Source: a virus. From it: a DNA stretch of 64,000 bases. Below the pieces are notes generated by a model. The model was given only the letters and a program-made list of their open reading frames with translations. It did no database searches and was not told where the DNA came from. Below, one piece after another: positions 35,957-43,733 of the stretch (position 1 is its first letter; the number at the start of each line of letters is the position of its first letter). The stretch covers positions 1-64,000 of the IMG/VR virus record IMGVR_UViG_3300021960_007579. One strand, given 5' to 3'. A program made the position numbers and the translations under genes.

Positions 35957-37747
35957 ATGAGATTAATAGATACAGTTTATGATTTAATTATGGAGGCGGC
36001 TCCTGAACAGATCTATCAGAAATACTATTCTGATATTGAAAAGGAGACATTTAATCGTATCATATCTGTTGACCCCGCAACAAAGATCGCGGGAGACCAA
36101 ATTAAAAAGATTGGTAAGTTTTCCAAGTTATTGATTTCCATGTATAAGGACGGTAACTTGAAACCCGAAGATTACCCTAAGGCAACCGACTACTTAAACT
36201 TGGTTTATAAACACCAAGTACCTGTTGATATGACCAAGATTAAAACTCTTGGTGATTTATTCTCATTAGTTGAGAAGTATTATAGTAGAGAGACAGGTAA
36301 TGTGTTTGATCTACTGAATGTTTTAAGTGACGATGAGTTCGATTTAGAACATAGTGGTGATGAATGGTTAATATACATCCCTAAAAATGAGAAGGCGGCA
36401 GCTTACTTAGGGACAGGAACTGAGTGGTGTACTGCATGGGGACCATACTCAACCAACCAAAACTATAAAGACAGAAAGAACCACTTTGCATCACATAGTG
36501 GTCAAGGACCATTATATGTTGTAATAAAGAGAGAAGACCCAACGGAGAAATATCAATTCCATTTTGAAACCAAACAATTCATGGATAAGAACGATAGGGG
36601 TATTAGTCTACCTGATTTCTTTGATAGACAAATTGAGGTTACGGGTTATTTCTACCCTTCACTATATAACAATGAACCAGTTTCAGATGAAGAGACAGAT
36701 AGGATGGGTTTCTTAAGTAATAGACTTTCTGCGACTCTCATTGAGAAAATAGTGGGAGATAACGATAACCCAATTGTCGATATTCTCGTTAATAAAGGGG
36801 GTGATGAACTGGTTGAAGATTTGAAAAACTACATAACAGACGGTGAATTAGAAAACTTAAGTTACGAATATAAAAGAGGTGGAGATTTGTTGGAATTTAG
36901 TTTTGATGGTGAAGATGATGACTTAAATCAGGTTATGGAGACATCAAACTACTATTCATATGACTCAGACCCATATGCAGATCATGGGGAACGTTTAAGA
37001 GAGGATATTACTGAGGCGGATGAGGATTGGCAAGATGAACGAGTAGAAGATTTTATAAAACAATTATGGGATAGTGGGTATGTAACCTTTACCGACGATT
37101 ACGACATGTACAAAGAAATGATGATGGCCCATAAAGATGATATCATAAATGATTTTGCTGACGAACACTCATACCTACACGAGGATAGTGTAAGAAACGA
37201 GGCAGAAACCCAACTCAACTCAATACATAAATTCATTATGATTGATGAGGGTTACATAATTTCAATACCACCGTCACAAATGGCGTTGTTTGTTCATAGA
37301 GAAAAACTAACCGAGATATCTCATTTAGAGTCTTTCTTCTCCGCATATGTTAACTACCATGGGTTAGTATTTGAATATGAAAATCCGATGTGGAACATGA
37401 ATTTAGATTACCCAACCTATGAAGATATGAAATCACATATGGAGGGTTACTGTAAAAAAATACAAGAGGAGTTTGAACAAAGTCCTGATTGTTTAGAGAA
37501 AAGAAGAGAGTTTTCAGAACTTAGAAGTAAGTTCTTTGGTAGTGGTAATCGATATAGTAAAGAGGACATTCGTATAGAGTTACAAGGTAACTACAACTGT
37601 GAAAAAGGAACGGTACCTGTAAAAATTAATTACCTCGAGAAAACTAATCCCGAGGTAAGTAATTGGAGGTACTGGAGTGGTGAGATGACTATGGAAAGAA
37701 TAATCGAATACATCACCAACGAAAGACTTTTAGAGGATTTAAACTAA
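35957..37747 (+). CDS. Large protein with GTxWCTA motif, N-terminal LIME
   Basis: 596 aa. The N-terminus 'MRLIDTVYDLIMEAAPEQIY' again shows the LxE-type motif (LIME|AA). A block at about residues 130-215 ('YLGTGTEWCTAWGPYSTNQN', 'GPLYVVIKREDPTEKYQFHF') matches a conserved phage domain, also seen near PcfJ-like proteins. The rest is acidic. It ends convergently with a membrane-protein gene (9-bp overlap). Probably a virion-associated protein. Confidence 0.6.
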   Translation: MRLIDTVYDLIMEAAPEQIYQKYYSDIEKETFNRIISVDPATKIAGDQIKKIGKFSKLLISMYKDGNLKPEDYPKATDYLNLVYKHQVPVDMTKIKTLGDLFSLVEKYYSRETGNVFDLLNVLSDDEFDLEHSGDEWLIYIPKNEKAAAYLGTGTEWCTAWGPYSTNQNYKDRKNHFASHSGQGPLYVVIKREDPTEKYQFHFETKQFMDKNDRGISLPDFFDRQIEVTGYFYPSLYNNEPVSDEETDRMGFLSNRLSATLIEKIVGDNDNPIVDILVNKGGDELVEDLKNYITDGELENLSYEYKRGGDLLEFSFDGEDDDLNQVMETSNYYSYDSDPYADHGERLREDITEADEDWQDERVEDFIKQLWDSGYVTFTDDYDMYKEMMMAHKDDIINDFADEHSYLHEDSVRNEAETQLNSIHKFIMIDEGYIISIPPSQMALFVHREKLTEISHLESFFSAYVNYHGLVFEYENPMWNMNLDYPTYEDMKSHMEGYCKKIQEEFEQSPDCLEKRREFSELRSKFFGSGNRYSKEDIRIELQGNYNCEKGTVPVKINYLEKTNPEVSNWRYWSGEMTMERIIEYITNERLLEDLN

Positions 37748-38203
37748 GTAAAGTCCTGACACAATCGTTGCGAACGCGGCGATCTCCACCCACCAAATAA
37801 AGTGATTTACTTTTAATAGTTTCAGGATAACCGCTGAGGCTAACCATAGTATTGCTGGTATCCATGTATGGGCTTCGACACCTATACCAACTAGTCCACC
37901 AACAATACCCACTAAGGCACCTAAGTAGTGGATCTTATCTGTGGATCCTATATTTTGTCTGAAAGCCACCATCCCTCCAACAAAACACAAACCTAATCCA
38001 GACAAGAAAAAGTAAATGGTGTCACCACTTCCTTGGAATAACATTGCCCCACCTAAAGACCAACAAAAAACACTAAAAAGTAATTTTTCTTTCTGAGGTA
38101 ATTGGTACCAAGAGTCTGATATGGAGTGGATTGGACCGTTAAATTTTTTCATTATGTATGCCACATATGAAACGAATACGATTAATTGAAATGTTGTTAT
38201 CAT
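37739..38203 (-). CDS. Membrane protein with about five helices
   Basis: 154 aa, with about five hydrophobic segments ('TTFQLIVFVSYVAYI', 'LLFSVFCWSLGGAMLF', 'LGALVGIVGGLVGIGVEA', 'WLASAVILKLLKV', 'EIAAFATIVSGLYLV'). No transporter signature is evident. It is a lone minus-strand gene inside plus-strand genes, convergent with the one at 35957. Confidence 0.65.
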   Translation of the reverse strand: MITTFQLIVFVSYVAYIMKKFNGPIHSISDSWYQLPQKEKLLFSVFCWSLGGAMLFQGSGDTIYFFLSGLGLCFVGGMVAFRQNIGSTDKIHYLGALVGIVGGLVGIGVEAHTWIPAILWLASAVILKLLKVNHFIWWVEIAAFATIVSGLYLV

Positions 38204-38247
38204 AATACTGTTTTAAGATAAATACTAAAAATTTTTTTTTTATTTTC

Positions 38248-38277
38248 TTGGATATATTGAAATTATCATTATCTTTG
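38248..38277 (+). promoter_or_regulatory. Bacteroidetes-type promoter
   Basis: TTG at 38248-38250 and TATCTTTG at 38270-38277, with 19-bp spacing, match the consensus. Transcription would begin about 38284, in front of the gene at 38297. Confidence 0.75.
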
Positions 38278-38296
38278 TGTTATAAACATTACTATC

Positions 38297-38587
38297 ATGG
38301 AACTAAAACAAGTTAATTTCAAACAAAAACCCTACGGTGGTTGGGCTGGTAGAGTACCATTTCCAAACGGTTTAGAGGTTTCTATTGTTGCGGGTCAGTT
38401 CGCATATTCATCCCCACGTATGGATCTGAACGACCCATATGAGTATGATATGTATGAGGTCGCAGTGTTCAAAGATGGAGAATTCACAAGGGAATTCTTT
38501 ATAGACCCATACGACGATGTATTGGGATACCAAGATGTTACTGAAGTTGAAGAGTTACTTACTAAAGTTGAAAATTATGTTCCCTAA
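38297..38587 (+). CDS. Uncharacterised protein
   Basis: 96 aa, 'MELKQVNFKQKPYGGWAGRV...'. Two beta-rich halves with 'YEYDMYEVAVFKDGEFTREF' and an acidic end. No known domain. Its start sits 20 bp from the predicted promoter. The stop overlaps the next small gene. Confidence 0.7.
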   Translation: MELKQVNFKQKPYGGWAGRVPFPNGLEVSIVAGQFAYSSPRMDLNDPYEYDMYEVAVFKDGEFTREFFIDPYDDVLGYQDVTEVEELLTKVENYVP

Positions 38588-38696
38588 GTTTGAAGATTTA
38601 GACCCGAAGCTACAAGGGTTTTTTATCGGTGTGGGTGTCACACTGTTAACAGTATTTGTTTTAGGTTTTTATTTAACTACATTCAATCATGGTTAA
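38577..38696 (+). CDS. Small single-pass membrane protein
   Basis: 39 aa, 'MFPKFEDLDPKLQGFFIGVG' followed by a hydrophobic helix 'VTLLTVFVLGFYL'. It overlaps both neighbours (11 bp with the previous, 8 bp with the next), a pattern common here for genuine micro-genes. Confidence 0.55.
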   Translation: MFPKFEDLDPKLQGFFIGVGVTLLTVFVLGFYLTTFNHG

Positions 38697-39276
38697 AACT
38701 GAAGATAGAGTAGAACTACTCACGGAGATGTTCCATAAGGAGTTAGAGTTCAATAAACTCTACTCTAGAACTGAAATAGAGGAACTTATGGATAAACGAA
38801 TGGATTACTATTATAATGTAACCGCGTTAACCTATAACCGTTGGAATAAGGGGATGTCCTATACATGTCCCTTGTTTGAACACACTGACAGGGGAACTTA
38901 CCGATACTTAGGTTCCAACTATCCCTACTGTGGTATCGTATCACACTTCCCCCAAGGGGTGTCTGAAGAATTTATTATTGGCCGGTGGTGGGAAGGTGAG
39001 TTGAGATTCACAAACCCTAACATCACGACCTTTAAGGAATGGATTAACTCAGATTATGATGGTGAAAGAATCTCTTCCATGGGTTCTAAAGTTGTTGTTA
39101 ACAGGGATGGTAAACAAAATTTTAGGTTCTTACTATCGGAAACTAGTGGTGGACTCACAGATGGTTTCGGTCACATATCAATAGAAAGTGGTTTGGGTAA
39201 AAACCTGAGAGGTAAACAGGTAGGGGAGAACTTTGAGATGGGTGATGTTGTGTACGAAATAATTTCAATTGAATAA
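38689..39276 (+). CDS. Protein with GreA/GreB C-terminal-like end
   Basis: 195 aa. The C-terminus 'ISIESGLGKNLRGKQVGENF' then 'EMGDVVYEIISIE' resembles the FKBP-like GreA/GreB C-terminal domain (SPLG..L.GK..GD...-YEI..I). The N-terminal 130 residues are not the usual coiled coil, so any RNA-polymerase interaction is speculative. Similar domains occur in Rnk-type regulators. Confidence 0.5.
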   Translation: MVKTEDRVELLTEMFHKELEFNKLYSRTEIEELMDKRMDYYYNVTALTYNRWNKGMSYTCPLFEHTDRGTYRYLGSNYPYCGIVSHFPQGVSEEFIIGRWWEGELRFTNPNITTFKEWINSDYDGERISSMGSKVVVNRDGKQNFRFLLSETSGGLTDGFGHISIESGLGKNLRGKQVGENFEMGDVVYEIISIE

Positions 39277-39277
39277 T

Positions 39278-39769
39278 ATGTTACTTTTTGATAATTTAAA
39301 ATACAAGATCTTCTGTGACATGGATGGTGTTATAGTGGATTTTGATAAAGGGTATAGTAGGTTACCTGGGGCTTTAGAATTGGACGGCACTTATCAGAGT
39401 ACTGATGAGTTTTGGTCCCCAATTAATAAGGCTGGAAGTAAATTTTGGGAAGAATTAGAATGGATGAGTGATGGTAAGAGGTTGTGGGGGTATATTGAAG
39501 AATATTATCCCATCTTATTATCTTCCCCCTCTCGTAAAGGTTTTGGGTCTAGAGAGGGAAAAAAGAATTGGGTTGATCGGGAACTACCGGGAACACCGTT
39601 GATTCTAACGTATTCCTTTCACAAACAAAAATACTCGGGACCCAACAACATTTTAATCGATGACAGAGAATCGAATATAAATGATTGGATATCTAAGGGT
39701 GGTATCGGTATCTTACACAAGACCGCAGAAGAAACTATTGACATATTAAATAAAAAATACGGGTTATGA
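39278..39769 (+). CDS. HAD-superfamily phosphatase/5'-nucleotidase-like
   Basis: 163 aa from ATG 39278. 'KIFCDMDGVIVDFDKGYSRL' is HAD motif I (DxDG) and 'NNILIDDRESNINDWISKGG' is motif IV (DD). Motif III Lys may be in 'REGKKNWV'. These are the features of the NT5C-like HAD group found in phages for nucleotide or sugar-phosphate dephosphorylation. Confidence 0.85.
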   Translation: MLLFDNLKYKIFCDMDGVIVDFDKGYSRLPGALELDGTYQSTDEFWSPINKAGSKFWEELEWMSDGKRLWGYIEEYYPILLSSPSRKGFGSREGKKNWVDRELPGTPLILTYSFHKQKYSGPNNILIDDRESNINDWISKGGIGILHKTAEETIDILNKKYGL

Positions 39770-40209
39770 GCACACTAGTAATGAGCAGGGGCATTGTTGA
39801 TCAACCATCACAATGGTTGAACATAGGTTTTATTATCTTAACTGTTGGTCTATACTTTATGCACCCTCTGTTAGGATTTTTGTTTTCATTTTTTCTTTTA
39901 TGGAAAATATTGGTTCTGCGGTTTTGGACGTGGATTTACACTGGAGACTCAATCGTAGAGAGGAAGGGTGTGTTCAGTGTTACTACGGAAGAGATACAAT
40001 ACTTTAGAATTAAGGACGTTGAGTTATATGAACCATTTCTTTATCGTTTAGTGGGTCTCTCAAAGATTTATGTTTATACCTCTGATTGGTCTAAACCAAC
40101 TATTGTTTTAAATGGAATTTATGATGGTCAGACGAAACGAGACATGATTAAGAAGATGGCACTGAATCATCGAAGAAAAGAAGGTGTAAGGGAGTTTGAC
40201 TTTAGATAA
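39766..40209 (+). CDS. bPH2-like membrane protein
   Basis: 147 aa, with two N-terminal hydrophobic stretches ('WLNIGFIILTVGLYFMHPLL', 'FLFSFFLLWKILVL') and a beta domain ('GDSIVERKGVFSVTTEEIQY', 'FRIKDVELYEPFLYRLVGLS') of the YdbS/bPH2 pleckstrin-homology type. Such proteins bind lipids or other membrane proteins. Overlaps the HAD gene by 4 bp. Confidence 0.75.
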   Translation: MSTLVMSRGIVDQPSQWLNIGFIILTVGLYFMHPLLGFLFSFFLLWKILVLRFWTWIYTGDSIVERKGVFSVTTEEIQYFRIKDVELYEPFLYRLVGLSKIYVYTSDWSKPTIVLNGIYDGQTKRDMIKKMALNHRRKEGVREFDFR

Positions 40210-40230
40210 AAAATTCCGTATATTATTCTT

Positions 40231-40413
40231 ATGAGATATCTAGAGTCAGTTGATTGTTATATTGACAATAATAATAGAGTTTATGAGACTGATGTGTACG
40301 GTGTTCCAAATTTAAATGAAAGTAAAAGTCTGAAGGATATGCCTGATGAGTGGTGGGATAGAATGAGTCCTCTCGATTTGGCGAGGATTGATGTTAATGG
40401 TGGTTTATACTAA
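40231..40413 (+). CDS. Small uncharacterised protein
   Basis: 60 aa, 'MRYLESVDCYIDNNNRVYET...'. A TATATTATTC promoter-like element is 12 bp before the start. No motif recognised. Confidence 0.6.
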   Translation: MRYLESVDCYIDNNNRVYETDVYGVPNLNESKSLKDMPDEWWDRMSPLDLARIDVNGGLY

Positions 40414-40448
40414 AAAAAATGGTTGAAATAAACAAGATAGGGGGATCT

Positions 40449-40826
40449 ATGAAGTTCGCTTTAATAGCACACGATAATAAGAAGGCAGACTTAGTTGCCT
40501 TTGTAATGAAAAGGTTAGATTTTTTTAATAGGGAGGATGTCGATATTGTAACCACCGGAACTACAGGTAAACATTGTGAACATGCGGGTATTGATAAAGT
40601 TGAGAAAGTAGCTTCGGGCCCAATGGGTGGAGACGCTGAGATTGGTGCGATGGTAACACGTGGAGAAATAACAGGTGTTATATTTTTCAGAGATCCTTTA
40701 GATAAACACCCACACGATGTGGACATTGCTATGTTAATGAGGGTTTGTGATGTACACAACGTACCCCTAGCGACCAATTATAAAACCGCGAGTATTCTAA
40801 TTAAGTGGTTTAAAATAAATTCCTAA
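40449..40826 (+). CDS. mgsA: Methylglyoxal synthase
   Basis: 125 aa from ATG 40449, preceded by AGGGGG; the frame could begin at ATG 40419, but the family starts at 'KFALIAHDNKKADLVAFV'. 'VTTGTTGKHCE' binds phosphate, 'GPMGGDAEIGAMV' holds the catalytic Asp and 'IFFRDPLDKHPHDVD' the His/Asp region. It converts dihydroxyacetone phosphate to methylglyoxal and phosphate. Slightly shorter than bacterial MgsA (about 150 aa). It is rare in phages. Confidence 0.93.
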   Translation: MKFALIAHDNKKADLVAFVMKRLDFFNREDVDIVTTGTTGKHCEHAGIDKVEKVASGPMGGDAEIGAMVTRGEITGVIFFRDPLDKHPHDVDIAMLMRVCDVHNVPLATNYKTASILIKWFKINS

Positions 40827-40830
40827 ATAA

Positions 40831-41454
40831 GTGAAGAAATCAAAGTTCTACATAAAACATGAAACAACTTTCTCTGATAGGGTAAGGTCTTTATTAGAAA
40901 GTCTCTTATTTTGGAGGGGTCGTTCCAAAGGGATGATTCACACTCGTAATTTAGAGTGGAGTGACCTACGTTATATCTTCTTCCCATCCAATCTAGACAA
41001 GTATGGTTATTTGGGTATCACCTTCTATAAAGAAAGTGAAATGACTAAAGTGCTCCGACCACTTGTACTTGCGATGGACTATGAAGCAAAACCATGGTGG
41101 TGTCCTCGTTGGTTCTTACGATTCCTTCATGTATTCGGAAATGATAAATCAATCGTGAGAGTTCGTAATCGTAGGTTACATAATCTACACAGACATTTGA
41201 CTAAAGGTATCCAATTTTGGGATTGGAAAACTAAATGGACTCACTATGATTTGCGTATTTCCATTGCAGCACCTAAACACTTACAAGATCTTGCGGGTTG
41301 GATTGAACGCGGATTCTATTCCGATGGCCGACAAAAAGAATTGGTTGATCAAATCAAAGCAATCGATCCTAATGCGGGTATCATTTGGGGAAGTGTCAGT
41401 CGTTTAGAAAAACAGTTAGAAGAATTAGAAGATGGTAATAACATTCATATCTGA
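40831..41454 (+). CDS. Uncharacterised Trp/Arg-rich protein
   Basis: 207 aa from GTG 40831, unusually rich in Trp, Arg and His ('DYEAKPWWCPRWFLRFLHVF', 'KGIQFWDWKTKWTHYDL'). No membrane helix is evident. Five bp after mgsA and overlapping the metallophosphoesterase start. Not recognised. Confidence 0.6.
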   Translation: MKKSKFYIKHETTFSDRVRSLLESLLFWRGRSKGMIHTRNLEWSDLRYIFFPSNLDKYGYLGITFYKESEMTKVLRPLVLAMDYEAKPWWCPRWFLRFLHVFGNDKSIVRVRNRRLHNLHRHLTKGIQFWDWKTKWTHYDLRISIAAPKHLQDLAGWIERGFYSDGRQKELVDQIKAIDPNAGIIWGSVSRLEKQLEELEDGNNIHI

Positions 41455-42115
41455 TACACACACTAAACACGCCGAGTTGACAGATCAGTTACCCGGTGGT
41501 GATTTGATTATCCACGCCGGTGACTTTATGAACAGCGGTTACTTTTGGAGAGAGGCATCACCATTTTTGGAATGGTTTGATAGATTAGAGAATTATAAGA
41601 ATAAGGTTCTAATAGCAGGTAATCATGATCGATGGTTTGAGATAAACATGGGATCGATACCAAAACTATTAGAATTATATCCAAACATAAGATATCTCTT
41701 AGATCAGAAGGCCATTATAGATGATTTAGTCTTATACGGTTCACCGTGGCAACCTGAGTTCTATCAATGGGCGTTTAACCTACCAAGAAATGGTGCGGAT
41801 CTTGAAGAGAAATGGTTTTGGATACCTGAAAAGACTGATATATTAATTACACATGGACCACCACAAGATCATTTAGATGTAAGTGGACCTCCATGGAATA
41901 CCCCTCATTTGGGGTGTGAACTACTTAGAGTTAAAGTGGATAAACATCCACCAAAGATTCACGTCTTTGGACACATACATGGGTCTTATGGATATAAATT
42001 CCATAATGGTACTCACTTCATTAATGCTTCGGTATTGAATGAAGAATATGAACAAGTAAATTCTCCCATAACGGTGGATTGGGACCCCGAAACAAATAAC
42101 CTTAAATTTTTGTAA
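41432..42115 (+). CDS. Metallophosphoesterase
   Basis: 227 aa. 'FISDTHTKH' (motif I, D-x-H), 'IIHAGDFMNSG' (GD), 'VLIAGNHDRWFE' (GNHD), 'ILITHGPP' (H) and 'IHVFGHIHGSYG' (GHxH) are the five metal-binding motifs of calcineurin-like phosphoesterases. Length is normal for a UDP-2,3-diacylglucosamine/DNA-phosphodiesterase type enzyme. Substrate unknown. Confidence 0.9.
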   Translation: MVITFISDTHTKHAELTDQLPGGDLIIHAGDFMNSGYFWREASPFLEWFDRLENYKNKVLIAGNHDRWFEINMGSIPKLLELYPNIRYLLDQKAIIDDLVLYGSPWQPEFYQWAFNLPRNGADLEEKWFWIPEKTDILITHGPPQDHLDVSGPPWNTPHLGCELLRVKVDKHPPKIHVFGHIHGSYGYKFHNGTHFINASVLNEEYEQVNSPITVDWDPETNNLKFL

Positions 42116-42116
42116 C

Positions 42117-42641
42117 ATGAAGTTAAAGAAAATCAAAGTTATCCTGAAATCAGGAATGACCCACCCACAAATGTTCGATACTGTTAGTGAAGCGGTTAGG
42201 TCAGTGGGTATCAAGAACATCGGTAAAATGGAGGAGGTGAATGTAGATGTACCTAAAAAGTACGGACACTCCTTTAATAAAGATGAAATGTTAGTTATTA
42301 GTAAACGAAGTAATGAGGATTTAGAAAAATCATTACGTTGCGGATACACCGTAACTTACAATAAACCATCTTTAGAAAAAGTTTATGAAGGGATGACGGT
42401 ATTGGAAACCTCGGATGACCGAGTACTAATCGGTAAGTTCGTCGCACTCCGTAGTTGGGATCCGGGTGTCCACAAAGACTATGTTCCACCAGGTTATAGA
42501 CCCGATAAGGATTGGGAGTGGGCGATCTACAATAAAGACTCGCAGATTCTTAACCGTGAGGAATTAGAGAAGGAAATCGGGAGGATACCAGGAGTACAAG
42601 GTGGGATTGGTTATCATATTCCCCTTAAAGAAAAAGTATAA
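42117..42641 (+). CDS. Uncharacterised protein
   Basis: 174 aa, N-terminal beta/alpha segment ('KKIKVILKSGMTHPQMFDTV') and a C-terminal part with 'DPGVHKDYVPPGYRPDKDWE'. No known motif. Stop overlaps the start of a small membrane protein (TAATG). Confidence 0.65.
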   Translation: MKLKKIKVILKSGMTHPQMFDTVSEAVRSVGIKNIGKMEEVNVDVPKKYGHSFNKDEMLVISKRSNEDLEKSLRCGYTVTYNKPSLEKVYEGMTVLETSDDRVLIGKFVALRSWDPGVHKDYVPPGYRPDKDWEWAIYNKDSQILNREELEKEIGRIPGVQGGIGYHIPLKEKV

Positions 42642-42742
42642 TGTTTGAGTATCTCTTTAATCTTATTCTAGGTGGGTCTTTTTTTATTTTGGTCATGTAC
42701 ATTATTAAATCGATAAAACAAGATGAAAAGAAAAATAGGTAA
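42641..42742 (+). CDS. Small single-pass membrane protein
   Basis: 33 aa, 'MFEYLFNLILGGSFFILVMY' plus a charged tail. Begins on the last base of the previous stop and overlaps the next gene by 20 bp. Confidence 0.55.
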   Translation: MFEYLFNLILGGSFFILVMYIIKSIKQDEKKNR

Positions 42743-42845
42743 GTCTGAAGACGATTTAGAAAACGAGTTTAAAACACAGAGGAATTTACTTTTAGTGGTT
42801 TTAATCGGTACGATCCTATCACTAACATATTTAATAACTCAATAG
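42723..42845 (+). CDS. Small tail-anchored membrane protein
   Basis: 40 aa, charged N-terminal half and a C-terminal hydrophobic helix 'LLLVVLIGTILSLTYLIT'. Ends 4 bp before the 42850 gene. No homologue recalled. Confidence 0.55.
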   Translation: MKRKIGKSEDDLENEFKTQRNLLLVVLIGTILSLTYLITQ

Positions 42846-42849
42846 ATCC

Positions 42850-43356
42850 ATGCAGACGTTCCTCCCATACAGTGATTTTAGAGAATCATTAAAGGTCTTA
42901 GACGACAAGAGGTTAGGTAAACAGAGGGTGGAGGCATTCCAAATAATCTCAGCAATTACGGGTAGACCGCGTAAAGATGGTAAACCTTATAAGGGTTGGG
43001 TTAATCATCCCTGTAGTATCATGTGGGGGAATCATGTGAATGCTTTAAAACTATATTATAATCTCTCCATTGACGAATGGGTAAGAAGGGGCTTTAATAA
43101 CACCATGAAACATGAACCGATCAGGGGTAAAGTTATCGTACCTGATTGGGTTGGTATTGAATTTTTTCACTCATCACATCGATCAAATCTCTTAAGAAAA
43201 GATTTAGTATATTATTCAGAATTTGGGTGGGATGAGAATCCCGATAACCCTTATGTTTGGATGGATGGTGATGGTCGTTGGTACAAACAAATGGTGGGTA
43301 AGAACATCAGAGATTACTTTGACGTAGAAAAAGAATTACAACTTTTTTTAGAATAA
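42850..43356 (+). CDS. MSMEG_6728-family / pyrimidine-dimer glycosylase-like protein
   Basis: 168 aa. 'MQTFLPYSDFRESLKVLDDK' and 'RLGKQRVEAFQI', then 'HPCSIMWGNHVNALKLYYN' and 'HSSHRSNLLRKDLVYYSEF' are the conserved blocks of the family, which is related to T4 endonuclease V-type DNA glycosylases. It would excise UV-damaged pyrimidine dimers, but this is from family knowledge only. Confidence 0.75.
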   Translation: MQTFLPYSDFRESLKVLDDKRLGKQRVEAFQIISAITGRPRKDGKPYKGWVNHPCSIMWGNHVNALKLYYNLSIDEWVRRGFNNTMKHEPIRGKVIVPDWVGIEFFHSSHRSNLLRKDLVYYSEFGWDENPDNPYVWMDGDGRWYKQMVGKNIRDYFDVEKELQLFLE

Positions 43357-43357
43357 A

Positions 43358-43388
43358 TTTGGAATATCATAAAATATACCTATATTTG
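43358..43388 (+). promoter_or_regulatory. Bacteroidetes-type promoter
   Basis: TTTG at 43358-43361 and TATATTTG at 43381-43388 (19-bp spacer). The lipoprotein ATG is 25 bp downstream. Confidence 0.75.
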
Positions 43389-43412
43389 TCATGTACTTTA
43401 AAGAATAAGAAT

Positions 43413-43733
43413 ATGAAAAAGGTATTTTTTATTATTGGTTTGGGGTTACTTATCACCTCTTGTGGGGTCCAAAGAACCGCTATTGATAATCATGGTGTGG
43501 TGGTTAAATACGATAAAACCATGGTTTACTACGATACAATGGGATTCTGTCAACCCACGTTGAGGAATATCCAATCAATGTACGATCGTCGATCAGTTAC
43601 AGGTGAAAATTACTTTTGGTGTGGATGTGATTGGAGAACTAAAAAACAGTGCGATGTACTCGACAGTATTGCATTGGAAGAATCCAATCAACGACTAATA
43701 AAAATGTACCAACACAGTACTATTGTTGATTAG
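43413..43733 (+). CDS. Lipoprotein, small
   Basis: 106 aa from ATG 43413; the frame's earlier TTG would mask a standard signal. 'MKKVFFIIGLGLLITSCGVQ' is a lipoprotein signal peptide with lipobox Cys17. Mature protein has further Cys ('MGFCQPTLRNIQ', 'NYFWCGCDWRTKKQC'). Membrane-anchored, function unknown. It ends within the 3' end of the convergent gene at 43720. Confidence 0.75.
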   Translation: MKKVFFIIGLGLLITSCGVQRTAIDNHGVVVKYDKTMVYYDTMGFCQPTLRNIQSMYDRRSVTGENYFWCGCDWRTKKQCDVLDSIALEESNQRLIKMYQHSTIVD

